Numbered from the stretch's first letter, positions 47,166-60,545 are shown. The stretch is DNA of 64,000 bases from Girardinichthys multiradiatus (GCF_021462225.1 NC_061808.1:20683119-20747118); one strand, 5' to 3'. Notes: generated by a model not told the origin, from the letters alone. Numbers and translations: made by a program.

Positions 47166-48360
47166 AAGGAAATATTGGGCAAGCCTAGTTTTTTCACTGT
47201 GGGAGATGCTGCCCCACATCATAAAACTGTCTCCACTTAAAGCTTTTTGGCATTGGTAGAGAGGATCTGGCAAGGTTTTCAAGGCCACAGCCCACAAATG
47301 CATTTTCCTTACAAATGTACCATTTAAGGGGAAGTAAATAGGCATTTCAACAGTGTACGATTTATTGACAGGAAGCATTGTTAAAACAACAGAAAACATA
47401 TCAACCATGCACAAATTTCCTTAGTTTCACTTATGGCACCTTTTTTAATCATATCTCATTTTCTATTTCTTAGCACATTTGTGACCTCAGAGGAGTGTGA
47501 CAAATCAGAAAAGCTTTTAAAAATATATTTTGCCAGATTTGAATGTTAAAATTCAAAGTGGCTCTTAAAAACTACCCTCTTGAGGCTGCACTTCGACACA
47601 GAGAAGATGCAGACATGGATTTCTTTCTCCAATGTAACCAACAGCTTTTAGATACTTTTCTCAAAATCATAGCTTTCAACCAAATTGCTACACTAGAGAA
47701 AATGTTAGAAAGATTATTCCGGAATGGATCATCAGCATCTGGACAGAAAATCCACAAGAAATCCATTATTTATTTTATTTTCCATTTTGGAGCAAAGCGG
47801 TGAACCAACTGGGCTAACACCAAACCTGCCTTAAAGCCCTGCAGCAAGCCAGGGGTGAAATTGGGATTTGTAGGCAGGGGGTATCCAAAGTCCAAATGCG
47901 AATTGTTAAGGGAGTGGGAGGGTTTCCCCATACTCCATTGCCCTTGTAAAATTTCCCACAGATATTTTATATTGAATTTAATCAGATGGCTACCACAGGA
48001 GAGATTGGAAAACATCTTCTTTATAGTTGGTCATTTGTGTGAACAACTTGGTAAATGTGTTTAAGTTTTTCTTATTAAGCTGTGTGAAACTCCAGGAGAC
48101 AAAACAAACAATCAATGTGACAACTCATTAACACAGTTCGGATTTAATTCATTCCCCAATTTATTCCCATTACAATTTTATCCAGACCTATGTCACACCA
48201 GGACCACGTTCTTAATTGGGTGGAAAAGGCAATGCAATGACCACAATGAATAAAAAGGAGGTAGGACATGTATTACAATGAAATATATACAAAAGTAAAA
48301 GTCTTGCTACTAAAAGTCATTTAAAAACCCTGAAGAAAGACCTAAGAGTTTGAGCTAAAA
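47166..48360. other. No gene recognised
   Basis: Two short open stretches (47543-47803 plus strand, 47124-47414 minus strand) have no recognised domain. Nothing else is supported. Confidence 0.4.
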
Positions 48361-48505
48361 GTCCATTTCCGGCAGCAAAAATTCAGAAGCCATGAATGGA
48401 GGCTTCAGTCCTCGACACAGCTGTCCCTGGTTCGAGTCTCAACCTTGGCGACCTGTGCTGTATGTCTTCCCCCTTTCTTAACCCCACTTTCTGTCTGAAC
48501 ACTTT
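48361..48505 (+). mobile_element. tRNA-derived SINE
   Basis: Plus-strand copy of the family at 20378-20542. It has GGCTTCAGTCCTCGACACAG, the B box CTGGTTCGAGTCTC (48427-48440), then TGTATGTCTTCCCCCTTTCT and TTTCTGTCTGAAC with an A-rich tail. The A-box head is more degraded than in the other copy. Confidence 0.75.
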
Positions 48506-50400
48506 CAAAAATAACAAAAATTAAGGTCACTGATGTCACAGAAAAAAAAAATTCTTAGACAATGAGAGCACCAGTACTCATGGATTGGCGGTGGGAAATG
48601 GCTTGTCAATTTTGGGTCCTTCACGTGGTATAGACCTCCCCCTCAGCCATAACAGGTTCCACTTCTTGTGGCTGCTGCTGCTCTCCTGTTGCTGTTGGTC
48701 TTCCAACCCCTCTCATGCTCCTCATTTTCCCTCTTAAAATGCCTTTTCCTTGCCTCCACTCACTGGTTTTTGCTAACCTACAGACTCACTATTGGTTACT
48801 CAGGTCACCAGGTGTTCCTCATGCATGGATAACCAGCGTGGTGAAATGAAAAGGGAAAGACTTACATTACAAAGTAAAAGCATCCAAATAAACACAAACA
48901 TGCAACAACTAAACAGTTTTACCCTGTGACATATCCCTGGACTGAAAAATTGTCAGTCCATGACAATGATCTTTAAGACAGTCTTTCAAAGCCAATCAAA
49001 TAACCATAAAAACAAAACATTTCAGCAGTTTTTTTCCTCTCCAAAGCAGTGGCATCTCGTTGCCAAGTCAATCTCTCCAACAATTCATTCATGTAAGTTA
49101 AAAGGTATCTGTAAGGGGTGATTATTTTTAAGGATAGGTTAGATATTACATGCCATTTCATTAGACCATGAGAACTTTCATCCATAGCCCAATAGATGGG
49201 TTTCTACACAGCTCTCATACCCTAATCCCACATGGTGTAGCCAACATTGGCATATAATCAAAACCCGCTCTCCCTTAACTAGGGGTGAGCTTCTGGCCTA
49301 GCTTAAAATATTCTCCTCAAACAAGATCACTGACAAAAAGTCAACCCAAGTCTTAGACTGTTGGCACAAATAAAACATTTGTTTGTTTTTTTTTGTTCTA
49401 AACCCTGATGCCTACTCAAGCCTGGTTATCTAAACTAACATCAAATCTAGTACACCCTGTAAATACTCTGTTACTGCATGGTAATACTGGCAAATTGCAC
49501 CACAGTAAAGAGGAACATTAAAAAAAGAACAACAAAAAAACTCCCTGGTCATTACAGCCACTGTCCAGCCTCATGCTGCCAACATTGCCAAAAATAAAGC
49601 TGTGGTCAATTTGGTCACAATACTTTATGTTCTTTCTACAAGAAGGGGGGCAAGCAACTCGGAATCCCAAAGAATAGACTCTACACAAGGTTAAAATAAA
49701 TAATTTATTTCAATTAAAAACATAAGTATCATATAATTGGTTTAACCCTTAGATCCCAGCTAGCCAATGTAAAATAGGTTCAACACCATTAAAAGATAAA
49801 ATACAAAATAAAAACAACTTTAAAAATAAACACTGCTTAAGACAGAATCTGGGAACCATCCTCAACAGGGGCCTCATGTACGACGCCTACTTATACACAA
49901 AAATGTTGTGATGCAATGTTTTACACACAACTGTGGATATGATGTTCTTTTGGTGACGTGTTTTCTTCTTTTTGCGTCAAGCATACCTTGTCGATCGTGG
50001 CCCGAAAGTTTCTTTGGCCTCGTCAAACCATGACACATCTCACATTTCCTACAATATTTTTGGAGATCTGAGACAGGTCTAGATGTTTGTTTGGAAGAAA
50101 AATATTCTGTCTGTCAAACCTTGGTCCAGACATGTACTGAAACCAAAATGTCACACTGTAAACCCAACCATTCCTTCTCAGAAATTCCTGAAGCACTGCC
50201 AATATTCCTGTTGGCTTCTTCGGAGCTTTCTGACCAGTTTCAATCTCATCTATTCATCGGTTTTGTAGAATTGTCCAATATTTTCTCCAAATGAAGAACA
50301 ACTTGGTACAGTAGGTTTTTTGTCCATTTTTCTATACTGATACTTTGTACAATGAGATCATTTTGATCCTTTGAAAACTGTTTGCAAACTCTGATGCCTC
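48506..50400. other. No gene recognised
   Basis: AT-rich unique DNA without a supported feature. Confidence 0.4.
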
Positions 50401-50449
50401 TTAAGGGCACTAATAAGAAAATGTCAAGAAAATCCTACCAGGAGAACTG

Positions 50450-51075
50450 ATTTTCATTTCAGGTTAATCAGATTCCCTAATATTTACTGGCGGGTGCAGA
50501 CTCTGCAGCTGCCACTCATTAAGGCTCATCAGCAGCTTAAGGAGGAGCTCACATACATGGTAATCAGTCTCTCATCTCTGTGTTCCTTGCTCCTTGAAGC
50601 TTTAACTGTAACCACCCTTGTCTCTCCTGACAGAAACTAGATCCCTTTGTTGATGCTTGGGTTTTGGACTCCAGTGATCCACTTCCTGGCTCCTAGCATC
50701 TGGAGAACATCTACCTGGATCCTTCTCTCACTGCCGCTCTTCCATCAGCCATCCTTCAGCAGTCTTTACCTTTGCTTCTGTTCTGCTCACCTGCCTGTCC
50801 ACCCTCTGATGCTTCACTGCTAACCATCTCCAACCTGGAAGGAAATGAGGACAAAACATTACATGAACTCCTGTCAACCTCAGCTGTAGATAGACTCACC
50901 TGCTCCAAGAACCTCCACACCAGTAAACCTCACTCACTTTATATCAGTCCATTAATCATTTCCATAACTATTTCTACCTCTGCTTCAAGTGGATTTTTGG
51001 AACCTGGTCCCTAAACCTGCAGAACATCATTCTTGTACATATTACATAATAAATCCTTTTTCTGAGCTTTCACCT
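50450..51075 (+). repeat. Possible retroelement-like unit
   Basis: C/T-rich, with CTGCAGCTGCCACTCATTAA near its left part and TTACATAATAAATCCTTTTT followed by CTTTCTCTCCGTAATTG at its right. The layout (promoter-like start, AATAAA near the end) resembles the other TGTCA/TGACA units but no boundaries are visible. Confidence 0.3.
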
Positions 51076-51129
51076 TTCTCTCCGTAATTGTCGCCTGCAT
51101 CATAGTCTTAGATTCTAAACGATGACAGC

Positions 51130-51240
51130 ATCTTACATTATATGTGGAAAAAGTTTTGAAATTATTTATCACACTCTTATTTTTTACATTTTAAAACACT
51201 AATTTTTAAGGGGTACATATACTTTTGAGAACAACTGTAC
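51130..51240. mobile_element. Tc1-like terminal fragment
   Basis: Ends GGGGTACATATACTTTTGAG then AACAACTGTAC, which is close to the reverse of the ACAGT-TTCTCAAAAGTAT termini of Tc1-type elements. Only one end is visible. Confidence 0.4.
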
Positions 51241-51337
51241 ATTTCATGGTAGTTAATGCATCCATATTTTTTACACATTTTTACACACTTGTACCATTTT
51301 TCATCTTATCTTATGTTTCCTGAGATTTTTTGGTAGT

Positions 51338-51700
51338 TGTGGGAGACCTAAATGCAGAGAGACAGCAGACAGGATCTTGGTCAAGCAATATTTATTGAGA
51401 AAGTAAGAAAATGCAGGTAACACAAAGTGAGATGAATGTCGAGCAAAATCAGCTAGACATGAGAACAATAAGCGGATCTGACAAAGACTGTCAATCAGGA
51501 GTAGAAATAACAGGAGAGGTGATTACTAGGATAAGGAACAAGTGAGTCTAATTACTGAATGTAGGTAGCAGGTGGCTCACTGATGGAACTAAAGGGAGGA
51601 AAAAATAAATGCAAAAACCACCACAACAAAAACACAAGTATGAGAAAAAAGACTAAATTAGTAACCACAGCACATTAAGAATATTAATACAAAACCATGA
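51338..51700 (-). repeat. Dispersed retroelement-like unit
   Basis: Minus-strand reading ends with CTCAATAAATATTGCTTGAC, then CAAGATCCTGTCTGCTGTCT and TGCATTTAGGTCTCCCACAA. That is a polyadenylation signal about 70 bp from the end, as in a U3-R-U5 or retroposon 3' end. Composition matches the units at 12000 and 54377. Confidence 0.4.
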
Positions 51701-53469
51701 TACAAAATGGAAGCTTCAAAATACAACCCAAACTCATAATTCAGGAAAAGTCCTACTAATGAGAACATTTACTTCAGCAATGATGTTTTATAAATTAGGT
51801 CTCAGTGACCATAGGTCTTTGATTTTGTTACTAATAAACAAAATACTTTAGTGGTCAAATTCAAAATAATGATATCACGACGAGTGGATTGTAGAGGAGA
51901 TTTTTTAATAATTTACCACTTAAATGATGGTACTTAGTAATCTACTCACCTCCCAAATTGCAAGTGCAGCAAAACCTTGATTCAAAAGAAAAATGTGACA
52001 GTTTAGGCAGTTGTTTACCAAGCTATGCTGATATAACAGTATTGCACCAAGAACATAATTATTAATAAAGCCATAAGTTATGTTTGGTACCAATAGAATT
52101 ATGAATTTCCTCCACAATAGTTTGACCAAAGTAACTGTAGTGGATCCAGTTTCATCACTGCTGTTAGGGTGGCTAAAAACAAACTAAAGCTATGCAGCAT
52201 GGAGCAGATGCATTTGACCCCCAACAGGTTATAGTGATTCCTACACAGCTCAGTGTTTTCCGTGATTAGTACAGCATAACCATTAAATAATTCTGAGATG
52301 CCATATACCGTGTGGAGCCCTTTTTTTTCCAAGTACTTTAACTTTCAGTAAGCACTTAATAAAATCTATGCACTGCCTAAGAAACAAAAAACAAACACCC
52401 ACACAAAAACACAAGTAGAAATTGATGAAATAGGTAATAAAACACTTTTGCTTTCTCAGATTGCCTTTAAATCTCCCATACAGGTAATGGGTTTTCAAAT
52501 TGATTTTACTTCCATTTTACAGAAAGTAAATCAGTGCTGGTTTAACTACTGTCCTCTCCCCCAGGCAATCGCCACTATCCACCATTCAACAAGCAGCAGT
52601 TTAATAACAATATGTGCACGGGATCACGAGCCTTCACAGTATGTGTGTGCAGTCATAGATGTGAGGAAGTGTTGCAAATGTGTTTGTGCTCAAGCTCATC
52701 CGTGAATGAGAGAATGTGCAAGACAGAGAAAAAGCATAATCTACCGGTAATGGAACATGAAACCGAGCAGAAAATTGCAAAAAGAAATGACTCCTAGGGA
52801 GGGTGTCAGCTCTGATGAAATAAAGCTCCTCATGTGTGACCTAATAAAAAACCACAGAGGGGCTAATGCCCCCTATAATCATCCCTCTATTCTTATACAC
52901 AATAAGGCAAAAAAAACACTAACACATGCCCAAATGGCCGGAGTACCAGCAAATGTTCAAAGTGGCCAAACTACCTGGCTGGAGTTTGCTTTCTCAGGTG
53001 TAAGCTGACTGCTAGATGTTTAAGAGCTGTATAGCAATGATTGGTGAATATAGTTCATTACAAAGTTTGTATGGCTAAGTTATCTGTTCTGAGAACACCG
53101 ACATGTAATTATGACATGTAGTTTGTCCAATAAATTCTGTATGGCTGATTTGATGCTACAGTTTTTAGCAGATTTGGGTGCAGATTTCATAAGATTCTCA
53201 AAGTTTGCCAAAACCTTCAGGGCTGTGGAATTTGTTAGTTTGCATAAACCAATCCAGTAAATGGAAACATTCGAGATCAATGGTAATGGAAATCAATGTA
53301 GCAATGATCCAAGTATACAACTGTACTTATTTGTGTATACTACATATAATCTGTAAGACTTCATAAATCCATACAATAAAGCCAATGTTTGAAATATAAT
53401 TTTGCACTTCTGTTTCTGTCCAGTCTAAGCAGGTCAACAGCACAATAAAAGATGCAACTCAACTTATTC
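51701..53469. other. No gene recognised
   Basis: AT-rich unique sequence; nothing supported. Confidence 0.4.
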
Positions 53470-53765
53470 AGTTCTTTGTAGAACCGCCTTGTTCTATAAT
53501 TACAGCTTAAATTATGTCTCTATGAGCTCTGAATGTTTGTTGCCCATCAGTCAGATCGGATGGAGCATATCTACAAACATTAATTTTAAGTCTTGCCAGA
53601 GGTTCTCGATGAGATTAAAGGCCAGGCCATCTACTGAGTGATTTACAGTTGGTTTGCAGGAAGGTGAACCTCTACTGCCAGTCACAAGTCTTTTTTTGTC
53701 TCTTACACATTTTCTTCCAGCATTGCTCTGTATTCATTAACTTTGACCAGCTTATACTAAAAAAG
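53470..53765 (-). mobile_element. Tc1-like transposon fragment
   Basis: Plus-strand words CCAGAGGTTCTCGATGAGAT, TTCTTCCAGCATTGCTCTGT and TTAACTTTGACCAGCTTATA are the reverse of conserved parts of a fish Tc1 transposase gene (region between the second and third catalytic residues). No ends are visible. Confidence 0.55.
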
Positions 53766-54376
53766 AAACAAAAGGGAAGGCTCTCAACATAAATTAGATT
53801 TTTATCAAAAGAAAATATTTTTTCCCACAACAGAAAAATAGCCAATTTTTGATCCTGAGATAACAGTATTATAATAATCAGTCACAACATTTAGGCTAAA
53901 TAAATTTTAAAAGTGTTAAATTGTAAAATGTTCATGTTTTTACTTTTTTCTTTTTGTTGACTATAATATTAAATCACATATATTAAACCGAAAAAGCGAT
54001 ACATTAAGAAATTTTAGTAATCACTACGGTGAAAAAAACCCATCTCATTACTACAAAATAATATCACGCTGCTTTATGTATTGGCAACACCATTCAGAGG
54101 TTTCATATTTGATATTAAAATAACCAGTTGTGGGTAAAATTTCCCCATAACCTTGTATTTAAAGGACTGGGGAAACCAAACTTTGTTAAGGTTTTTGTGG
54201 AAGTGGGGGAAATAAGATCATATAGTTCTAAATACCTGTCAGTTTTTACCTCAAATTTTAAGCTTACCAGAAAGCAGAAAATTAAGAAAGATTAAATTTT
54301 TCCTCATCACGGTGAGTCCAGCTATATATCCAAATCAACAAAACAATGGCTTCAACAGAGAAAATATTTTAAATTG
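53766..54376. other. No gene recognised
   Basis: Very AT-rich; nothing supported. Confidence 0.4.
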
Positions 54377-55262
54377 TGTCATGATATTATTTTGGATCGG
54401 ACCAAAGTGCAGACAAGAGCTCGGCAGGATTGTCTTTATAATTCAAAGGTTTATTCCTGAAGTCAAAACGTAGCAAAACATACTGCAGGAACGAACCAGA
54501 GTCCAAATACAACAACTCACAAAAATCACTGCAGGTACTCCAATTCAAGGCGAAGCATAAGGTTTACAAGGCAAAGCAAAACAAAGCATAATCATGGTAG
54601 GGAACGAGGAGTGACAAATACAAGAAACCAGCAACGAACAGAGACACCAAACCAACTAATATACTGGGGAAAGACAAAGGCAGGTAATCAAGGGAACTGA
54701 GAACAGGTGCGACAAGGAGGCAGGGAAGCAGCAGGAACAGGTGATACAAATACAAAGGCTGAGGATGAGTGAAGGACTAATAAACAATAAACAGAAAACA
54801 CAAACTAAGCAAGAGAATAAATCAGAGGAGGAAATAAAGAGCTAGAATAACTATGGACTAAAGTAAACAGAGAAACTAGAGGGGAACATAGAAACAATAA
54901 CCTAAGAAATAAACAAAGAGCCCATAAGAAGAATCTAAGTTACAAAATAAACAAACCAAATGAAAACAATAACTAAAGCAGGAATAAGAACAAATACCTA
55001 ACCGTAAATAAACACAGAGCTCCTAAATAAGAATCCAAGGATAAATAATAATAATAATTATAACAAGAATAATAATACTACACAAAATAATAAGAAAGCA
55101 ACAACAAAAGGAACTAAGAGTTAGAGGAATACAATACATACTAGGAAATTATAGAGGGAGGAAAAGGAACTAATAAACACGAAGCCCAATCCAAAATGGA
55201 AACAACTAAACAAAAGTTAACACAAAGCCACAAACAAAGTCCAAAAATGTCATATCCTGACA
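54377..55262. mobile_element. TGTCA...TGACA unit, solo-LTR-like (886 bp)
   Basis: Begins TGTCATGATATTATTTTGG and ends ATGTCATATCCTGACA. The five bases outside are AATTG on the left and CATTG on the right, four of five identical. TG...CA ends and a 4-5 bp target duplication point to LTR-type integration. The interior is purine-rich on this strand, with no coding frame and no primer-binding site or polypurine tract at an internal boundary, as expected of a solo LTR. Read on the minus strand the unit starts TGTCAGGATATGACATTTTT. Confidence 0.6.
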
Positions 55263-57369
55263 CATTGGTGTAGCAAGTGTCTTAAACTAAATAAGACAGA
55301 AAATTTGTGGGGTCACATTAAGAAAGAGAAAGACAAGAAATGTCCTCCTAATCTGAGAAAAAAAACTAAATTGAATCTAAAGGTGGTTTCAACAAAGTAT
55401 TAATTTTAGGGGGTGCCAATACATGCAAAAAATATACACATCAAAGCATGCAACCAAGTTATTTTAACATGGTAAGAGAATCAAAATACTAGGCACCATA
55501 ATAAAGTTATGTTGTTGTAAAACCAACAAATAATAAATACCAGGAGGGATAATAAACAAAAAATAGTGACATAAACTTAAAGATTTCTGTTTTTGAGTGA
55601 AAAGTTGGGAGTTTCTGGTAGATTTGTATTGTCTGCTCTAATTCATCTGTGTGAGGGTATGCAGCAATTATTGTGCACCACATGAGGTCTTGCCCATTTA
55701 ACCCCCCCATGTCTCCATTTTCTCTGCAGTGACATTAGTGTTGACAGGGCAGCTGGAACTGCCACAGCAGGGACATATGATTTGAAGCGGGGGAAATGGA
55801 CAAAACTACATTCAACTGTTAGAATAGTGTGACCTGCCCTTGACTCTGGCTGCAGCCATGAATTTGCTAAATGACCCCGTGTCAAGGATTAGTTGTGCTG
55901 GACAAGTCCTCTGTGAATAGCTGAAAACTGTGTAAGCATGTGTTGGAATCTGTCAACCAACTGTGTGTAAATAAAGGTTAAAAAATAGCAAAAGGATTGT
56001 TTGCAGCCATCTGGCAGTGGCAGTTTCTCTGTAACACCAGACGCAACTCATATGGTCCCAGTGGGACTTCAGCCAGCCAGCTAGTCCATCAATGGTGTTT
56101 GGTGGAGCATAGATAACACCTTATTCTGAGAGAGGAGGTAGGGAATGAGTCAAGGAAAGAGTGAAATATTGATGAGAAATGTGAAGCACAAAAATAGAGC
56201 AGCCTGCATTCCCAGAGATGGGTTATGGATGCACACAAGCACACACAAGGGTGCGCGCACACATAAATCAGGGTGCAAGTGAATCACTGTCACACATGAT
56301 GGTGTTTTGGTACAAAACCATGATTCAGCAACAAAAAAATTAGGAAACATTTGTATCCACTTAACAAAAATACTTTTGATAGTTTAAAAAATAATAGCCT
56401 TTGTAATGGAACCAAACAAAAACAAAAACCGCTGAATACTATGAAATTACATAGCTACACGCAGCAAATGTCCTTTAAGACCTTGTGTTTCACTAAAGAA
56501 TGAGCACAAAACACACAGCAGTTCACTCTTTGCACTAGTAGGGTTACCTTTCAAAACTGTGTTTTAATTCATTGATTTTATTTAACAAACTCTTATAAAA
56601 TATAAGCAGCTTTATTTTTTGGGATTTTGCCAGTCTCCTTGCCACAAGAATCTGAGCCAACACATAGGTTTTTCTTTAATGAATATTGCAAAAGACAATA
56701 CGTCACAGAGAGCCGCTGCAGCTACCACACTGTGATGTGATGGAGCATTATTCCCAACCAGACCTGGCCGACCGCAGGAATTTAATTGCTTCGGTCAATG
56801 ACTTATTGGGTAGGATTTTACCACAGTTAAGAGAAAGAGAGTGAATGGAGGTTGCTAAAAAAGAAAAACCATCATTTTGCATCTGAGAAACAATTACCAA
56901 GCTGATTAACCTTTAACGATTATATACACTAATAAGTGAAGCATTGCCACAACCCTAAATTTAATGGCTTTTGAAGAAAGAGATAGGAATTTAACTCTAA
57001 AAAACATATCTTATGTCATCATGTGTTAGAACATTAAATGGCTTTCTCAACAACAACAAAAAAAATCAAGGAGATTTTGTATCCGCTATTTCTCACTCTG
57101 TATCCTTTTCATTGTCTGAGAGGCCAGGTTCACCATGGTCAGGTTAACGGTCCATATTGAGGAACACATAAGTTCAGAGTAGGATCCTAACATCAAAGCC
57201 TGATAGCACAAGATGAACAGTCACACTAAAGCATATCTATCATTTCAGTGGCTTAAGAAGTCGATGCATCATCATAGACTTTCTATGCATCTGATATTGT
57301 AGCAGCCAAGCAAGATTGTCACAGATGCTTTTGGAGAAGTAGAAAGACTCCAAGCTATGAGACACCATG
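55263..57369. other. Unique sequence with one candidate conserved stretch
   Basis: No gene is established. A GC-shifted, stop-free segment at about 56680-56850 is discussed in the findings. Confidence 0.4.
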
Positions 57370-57371
57370 TA

Positions 57372-58959
57372 CAGTGGAGCCCATAAGTATTTAGTCAGCC
57401 ACTTGTTGTGCAAGTTCTCCTACTTAGAAAGATGAGAGAGATCTGTAATTTACATTATAGGGACACTTCAACTATGAGAGACAAAATGATAAAATAAATC
57501 CAAGAAATCACATTGTAGAATTGTTCAAATGTATTTGTAAATTATGGTGGAAAATAAGTATTTTTTCAATAACAAAAGTTCAACTCAATACTTTGTAGCA
57601 TAACGTTTGTTGGCAATGACAGAGGTCAAACATTTCCTGTAAGTCTTCACCAGGTTTGTACACACTGTAGCTGGTATTTTGGCCAGTTCCTCCATGCAGA
57701 TCTCTAGAGCAGTGATGTTTTGGGATTGCCAGGGGGCAACACAGACTTTCAACTCCCTCCACAAATTGTCTATGGGGTTGAGGTCTGGAGACTGGCTAGG
57801 ACTCCAGGACCTTGAAATGCTTTTTACGAAGCCACTCCTTCATTGCCCGAGCGGTGTGTTTGGGATCATTATTATGCTGGAAGACCCAGCCACATTCCAT
57901 CTTTAATTCTCTCACTGTTTGTAGGAGGTTTTGGCTTAAAATCTCACGATACATGGCCCAGTTCATTCTACCCTTAACACGGATCAGTTGTCCTTTGCAG
58001 AAAAACAGCCCCAAAGCATAATGTTTCCAACCCCGAGCTTCACAATAGGTATGGTGTTCTTGGGATGCAACTCAGCATTCTTCTTCCTCCAAACACTACG
58101 AGTTGAGTTTTTGCCAAAACGTTCAATCTTGGTTTCATCTGACCACATGATATTCTCCCAAATCCTCTTCTGAATCATTAACATTCTCTAATGCAAACTT
58201 CAGATGGGCCTGGACATGTACTGGCTAAAGCAGGGGGACACGTCTAGCACTGCAGGATTTGAGTCCCTCCCGGCATAGTGTGTTACTGATGGTAGCCTTT
58301 GTTACTTTGGTCCCAGCTCTCTGCAGGGCATTCACCAGGTCCCTCCGTGCAGTTCTGGGATTTTTGCTCGCTGTTCTCATGATCATTTTGATCCCACGGG
58401 TTGAGATCTTGCATGGGGCCCCAGATCAAGAGAGATTATCACTGGTCTTGCATGTCTTCAATTTTCTTACAATTGCTCCCACATTCAATTTATTCACACC
58501 AACCTGCTTGCCTATTGTAGATTTACTCTTCCCAGCCTGGGGCAGGTCTACAATTTTCTTCCTGGTTTCCTTCGACAGCTCTTTGGTCATGGCCATGGTT
58601 GAGTTTGGAGGTGGACTGAGGCTATGGACAGGTGTCTTTTATACAGATTACGAGTTCAAACAGGTGCTATTAATATAGGTAACGAATGAAGGACAGAAGA
58701 GCTTCTTAAAGAAGCAGTTACGGGTCTGTGAGGGCCAGACATCTTGCTTGTTTGTGGGTGACCAAAAACTTATTTTCCACCATAATTTACAAATAAATTC
58801 TTTAACAATCCTACAATGTGATTTCCTGGATTTTCTTTTTCTCATTATGTCTCTCATAGTTGAAGTGCACCTATGATGAAAATTACAGACCTCTGTCATC
58901 TTTCTAAGTAGGAGAACTTGCACAAGTAGTGGCTGACTAAGTACTTTTTGGCCTCACTG
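57372..58959 (-). mobile_element. Tc1-like transposon, complete but decayed (1588 bp)
   Basis: Left end CAGTGGAGCCCATAAGTATT and right end AAGTACTTTTTGGCCTCACTG are inverted repeats, each followed inward by the reverse of GTGGCTGACTAA. TA flanks both sides (57370-57371, 58960-58961). Sub-terminal words TTGTGCAAGTTCTCCTACTT and AAGTAGGAGAACTTGCACAA are mirrored on the two sides. The family differs from the copies at 14565 and 39029. Confidence 0.9.
57585..58596 (-). pseudogene. Tc1-like transposase, multiply frameshifted
   Basis: Starts at ATG 58596 (MAMTKELSKETRKKIVDLPQ) with the helix-turn-helix KSTIGKQVGVNKLNVGAIVR and continues [20 protein letters not shown] and [20 protein letters not shown]. 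After frame changes come [14 protein letters not shown] (58120-58150), [20 protein letters not shown] (57820-57880) and [17 protein letters not shown]. The last words are [10 protein letters not shown] and a stop at 57585. In the second motif Asn stands where the catalytic Asp is usual, and NPIDNLW has Asp in place of Glu, so the catalytic site appears lost even apart from the frameshifts. Confidence 0.85.
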
Positions 58960-58961
58960 TA

Positions 58962-59648
58962 TAGTGCATATATGCACTACTGCTACAGACTGTACACAAG
59001 TACTACTCAAAAGTTGCAGCAATGATGACCAAAAAATATTACTTTTTCATAGCATGCTTTGCAGACACTCTGTCTGCAACAATGAAGATTCACTCATATT
59101 GACATTAGAATTGCTTTAGGTGGGTCCAGTGGCAGGGCAGTCCAGTCTATTTCTTGACTGATTTGACCAGTTATTTGACCACTTGGAGGCACTCAGACCA
59201 AGGATAGTGCATTGAACATTCAGTCCAAGAGAGCCAGACAAAACGTTTGTGCCAAAAACAATAACAATGAGAAGGCGATGTTATGCCAGAAATAACGTGC
59301 TCTCTACTGATGCAATAGCACATTATACATTTTGTATCCATCATCCCAAATACACATGCATTTTACAAAAGGGGGAACATCAAAGACAACACATTCTTCA
59401 AAGGCAATGCAGAACTAGATTTTTCACAAAATGGGCTTCATTTGTTCACATTTAGACCCATGGAAAAAGCATATTTTTATACGCCAACATATGTGGCAAG
59501 AAAAGAAATATTGGGGCAGCGGCTTAACTGCGGCTTAACTGTACACAGAATGTTCAAGACCTGGTGAACTAGCATGCAACTTTCTAGACATGAGATGACA
59601 ATATTAAGCACTGTCCCAACATGTTGCTCTCTAATTATTTTCTTTACT
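58962..59648. other. No gene recognised
   Basis: Unique DNA. Contains a short duplicated word CGGCTTAACTG at about 59520-59540. Confidence 0.4.
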
Positions 59649-59698
59649 TTGTGTAACTATGGAAGAAGCGGTATGGAAAATGACAGACTGACTGACAT
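59649..59698 (+). mobile_element. Minimal LINE/SINE tail fragment
   Basis: CTATGGAAGAAGCGGTATGG followed by AAAATGACAGACTGACTGAC is the last 45 bp of the family seen at 5272-5345 and 24043-24200. It is a very short truncated copy. Confidence 0.65.
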
Positions 59699-60545
59699 TT
59701 TAACTATTGGAGTAAGTTTTTATTGTATTTTCTTTTTTTTTAACATGCTTAAATTTTATTATTACAATGTGTTACAATTGCTACTATTGTCTGGAAGTGT
59801 TTGTTGTGACAGTAAAGATTATCTTATCTTTTCCTGTCTTCAAATTGATTACCATGTGTAAATAAAGGTCAAATACATAATTTAAAAAAATAGCAATATA
59901 ACGCATACAAACAAAAAAATCCTGTTGTAAATCCCCCAAAAATCTGTAAGAATTGTACCTACATTTTTGGGAATTGGGAATTTTCTTTTCATCCAATGTA
60001 TCCCTGACAGGAGTCATTTAAAGTAGATTTGGTCCCTCTTCCTGTCTTCTTAGTCAATTATGACAGATGGCTACCTTTTCATTGGTTATTTCTGTTTAAA
60101 ACAAGTTTTCCTTTTCAATGTCATCAGCCACCCTAAGCATGCTCATGGTAAAAAAAAAATAAAAAAAACATTTAGTGAAGCACATTCTTTAACCAGACAA
60201 TTGGCATTTTTATAAATATGTTATGTTTTAATACTATAAATTATTAAAATAGCATGCCTTTAATTTGACTAGATTATGCTTGTATTAAGCATGATTGTGT
60301 AAAGATGGATTTGTTGTACATTTCTATGTTATAGTTTTCTTGGGGCGACTTTTGCAATAAGATATTGGTAGACAACTGAACTGTATTGAACTGGTGAGCT
60401 TTAAGTCTTTAAATGGTAAGGGGGAAAAGCCTTCAATCTCCCCTATTTGTATTATGTATTGTGTTAAAGCATTACCCATTAAATTCCTATTCCTAGGTAC
60501 ATTAACCTTTTGGTCAGGAATTCTATCCCTCATTTCTTTTTTGTA
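59699..60545. other. No gene recognised
   Basis: AT-rich; nothing supported. Confidence 0.4.

Noticed and set aside
47543..47803. 86-codon plus-strand frame
   Set aside because: No recognisable domain, and the opposite strand is also open; not distinguishable from chance.
58259..58678. 139-codon plus-strand open frame
   Set aside because: It is antisense to the Tc1 transposase relic in 57372-58959, and its hydrophobic look is a by-product of the opposite strand.
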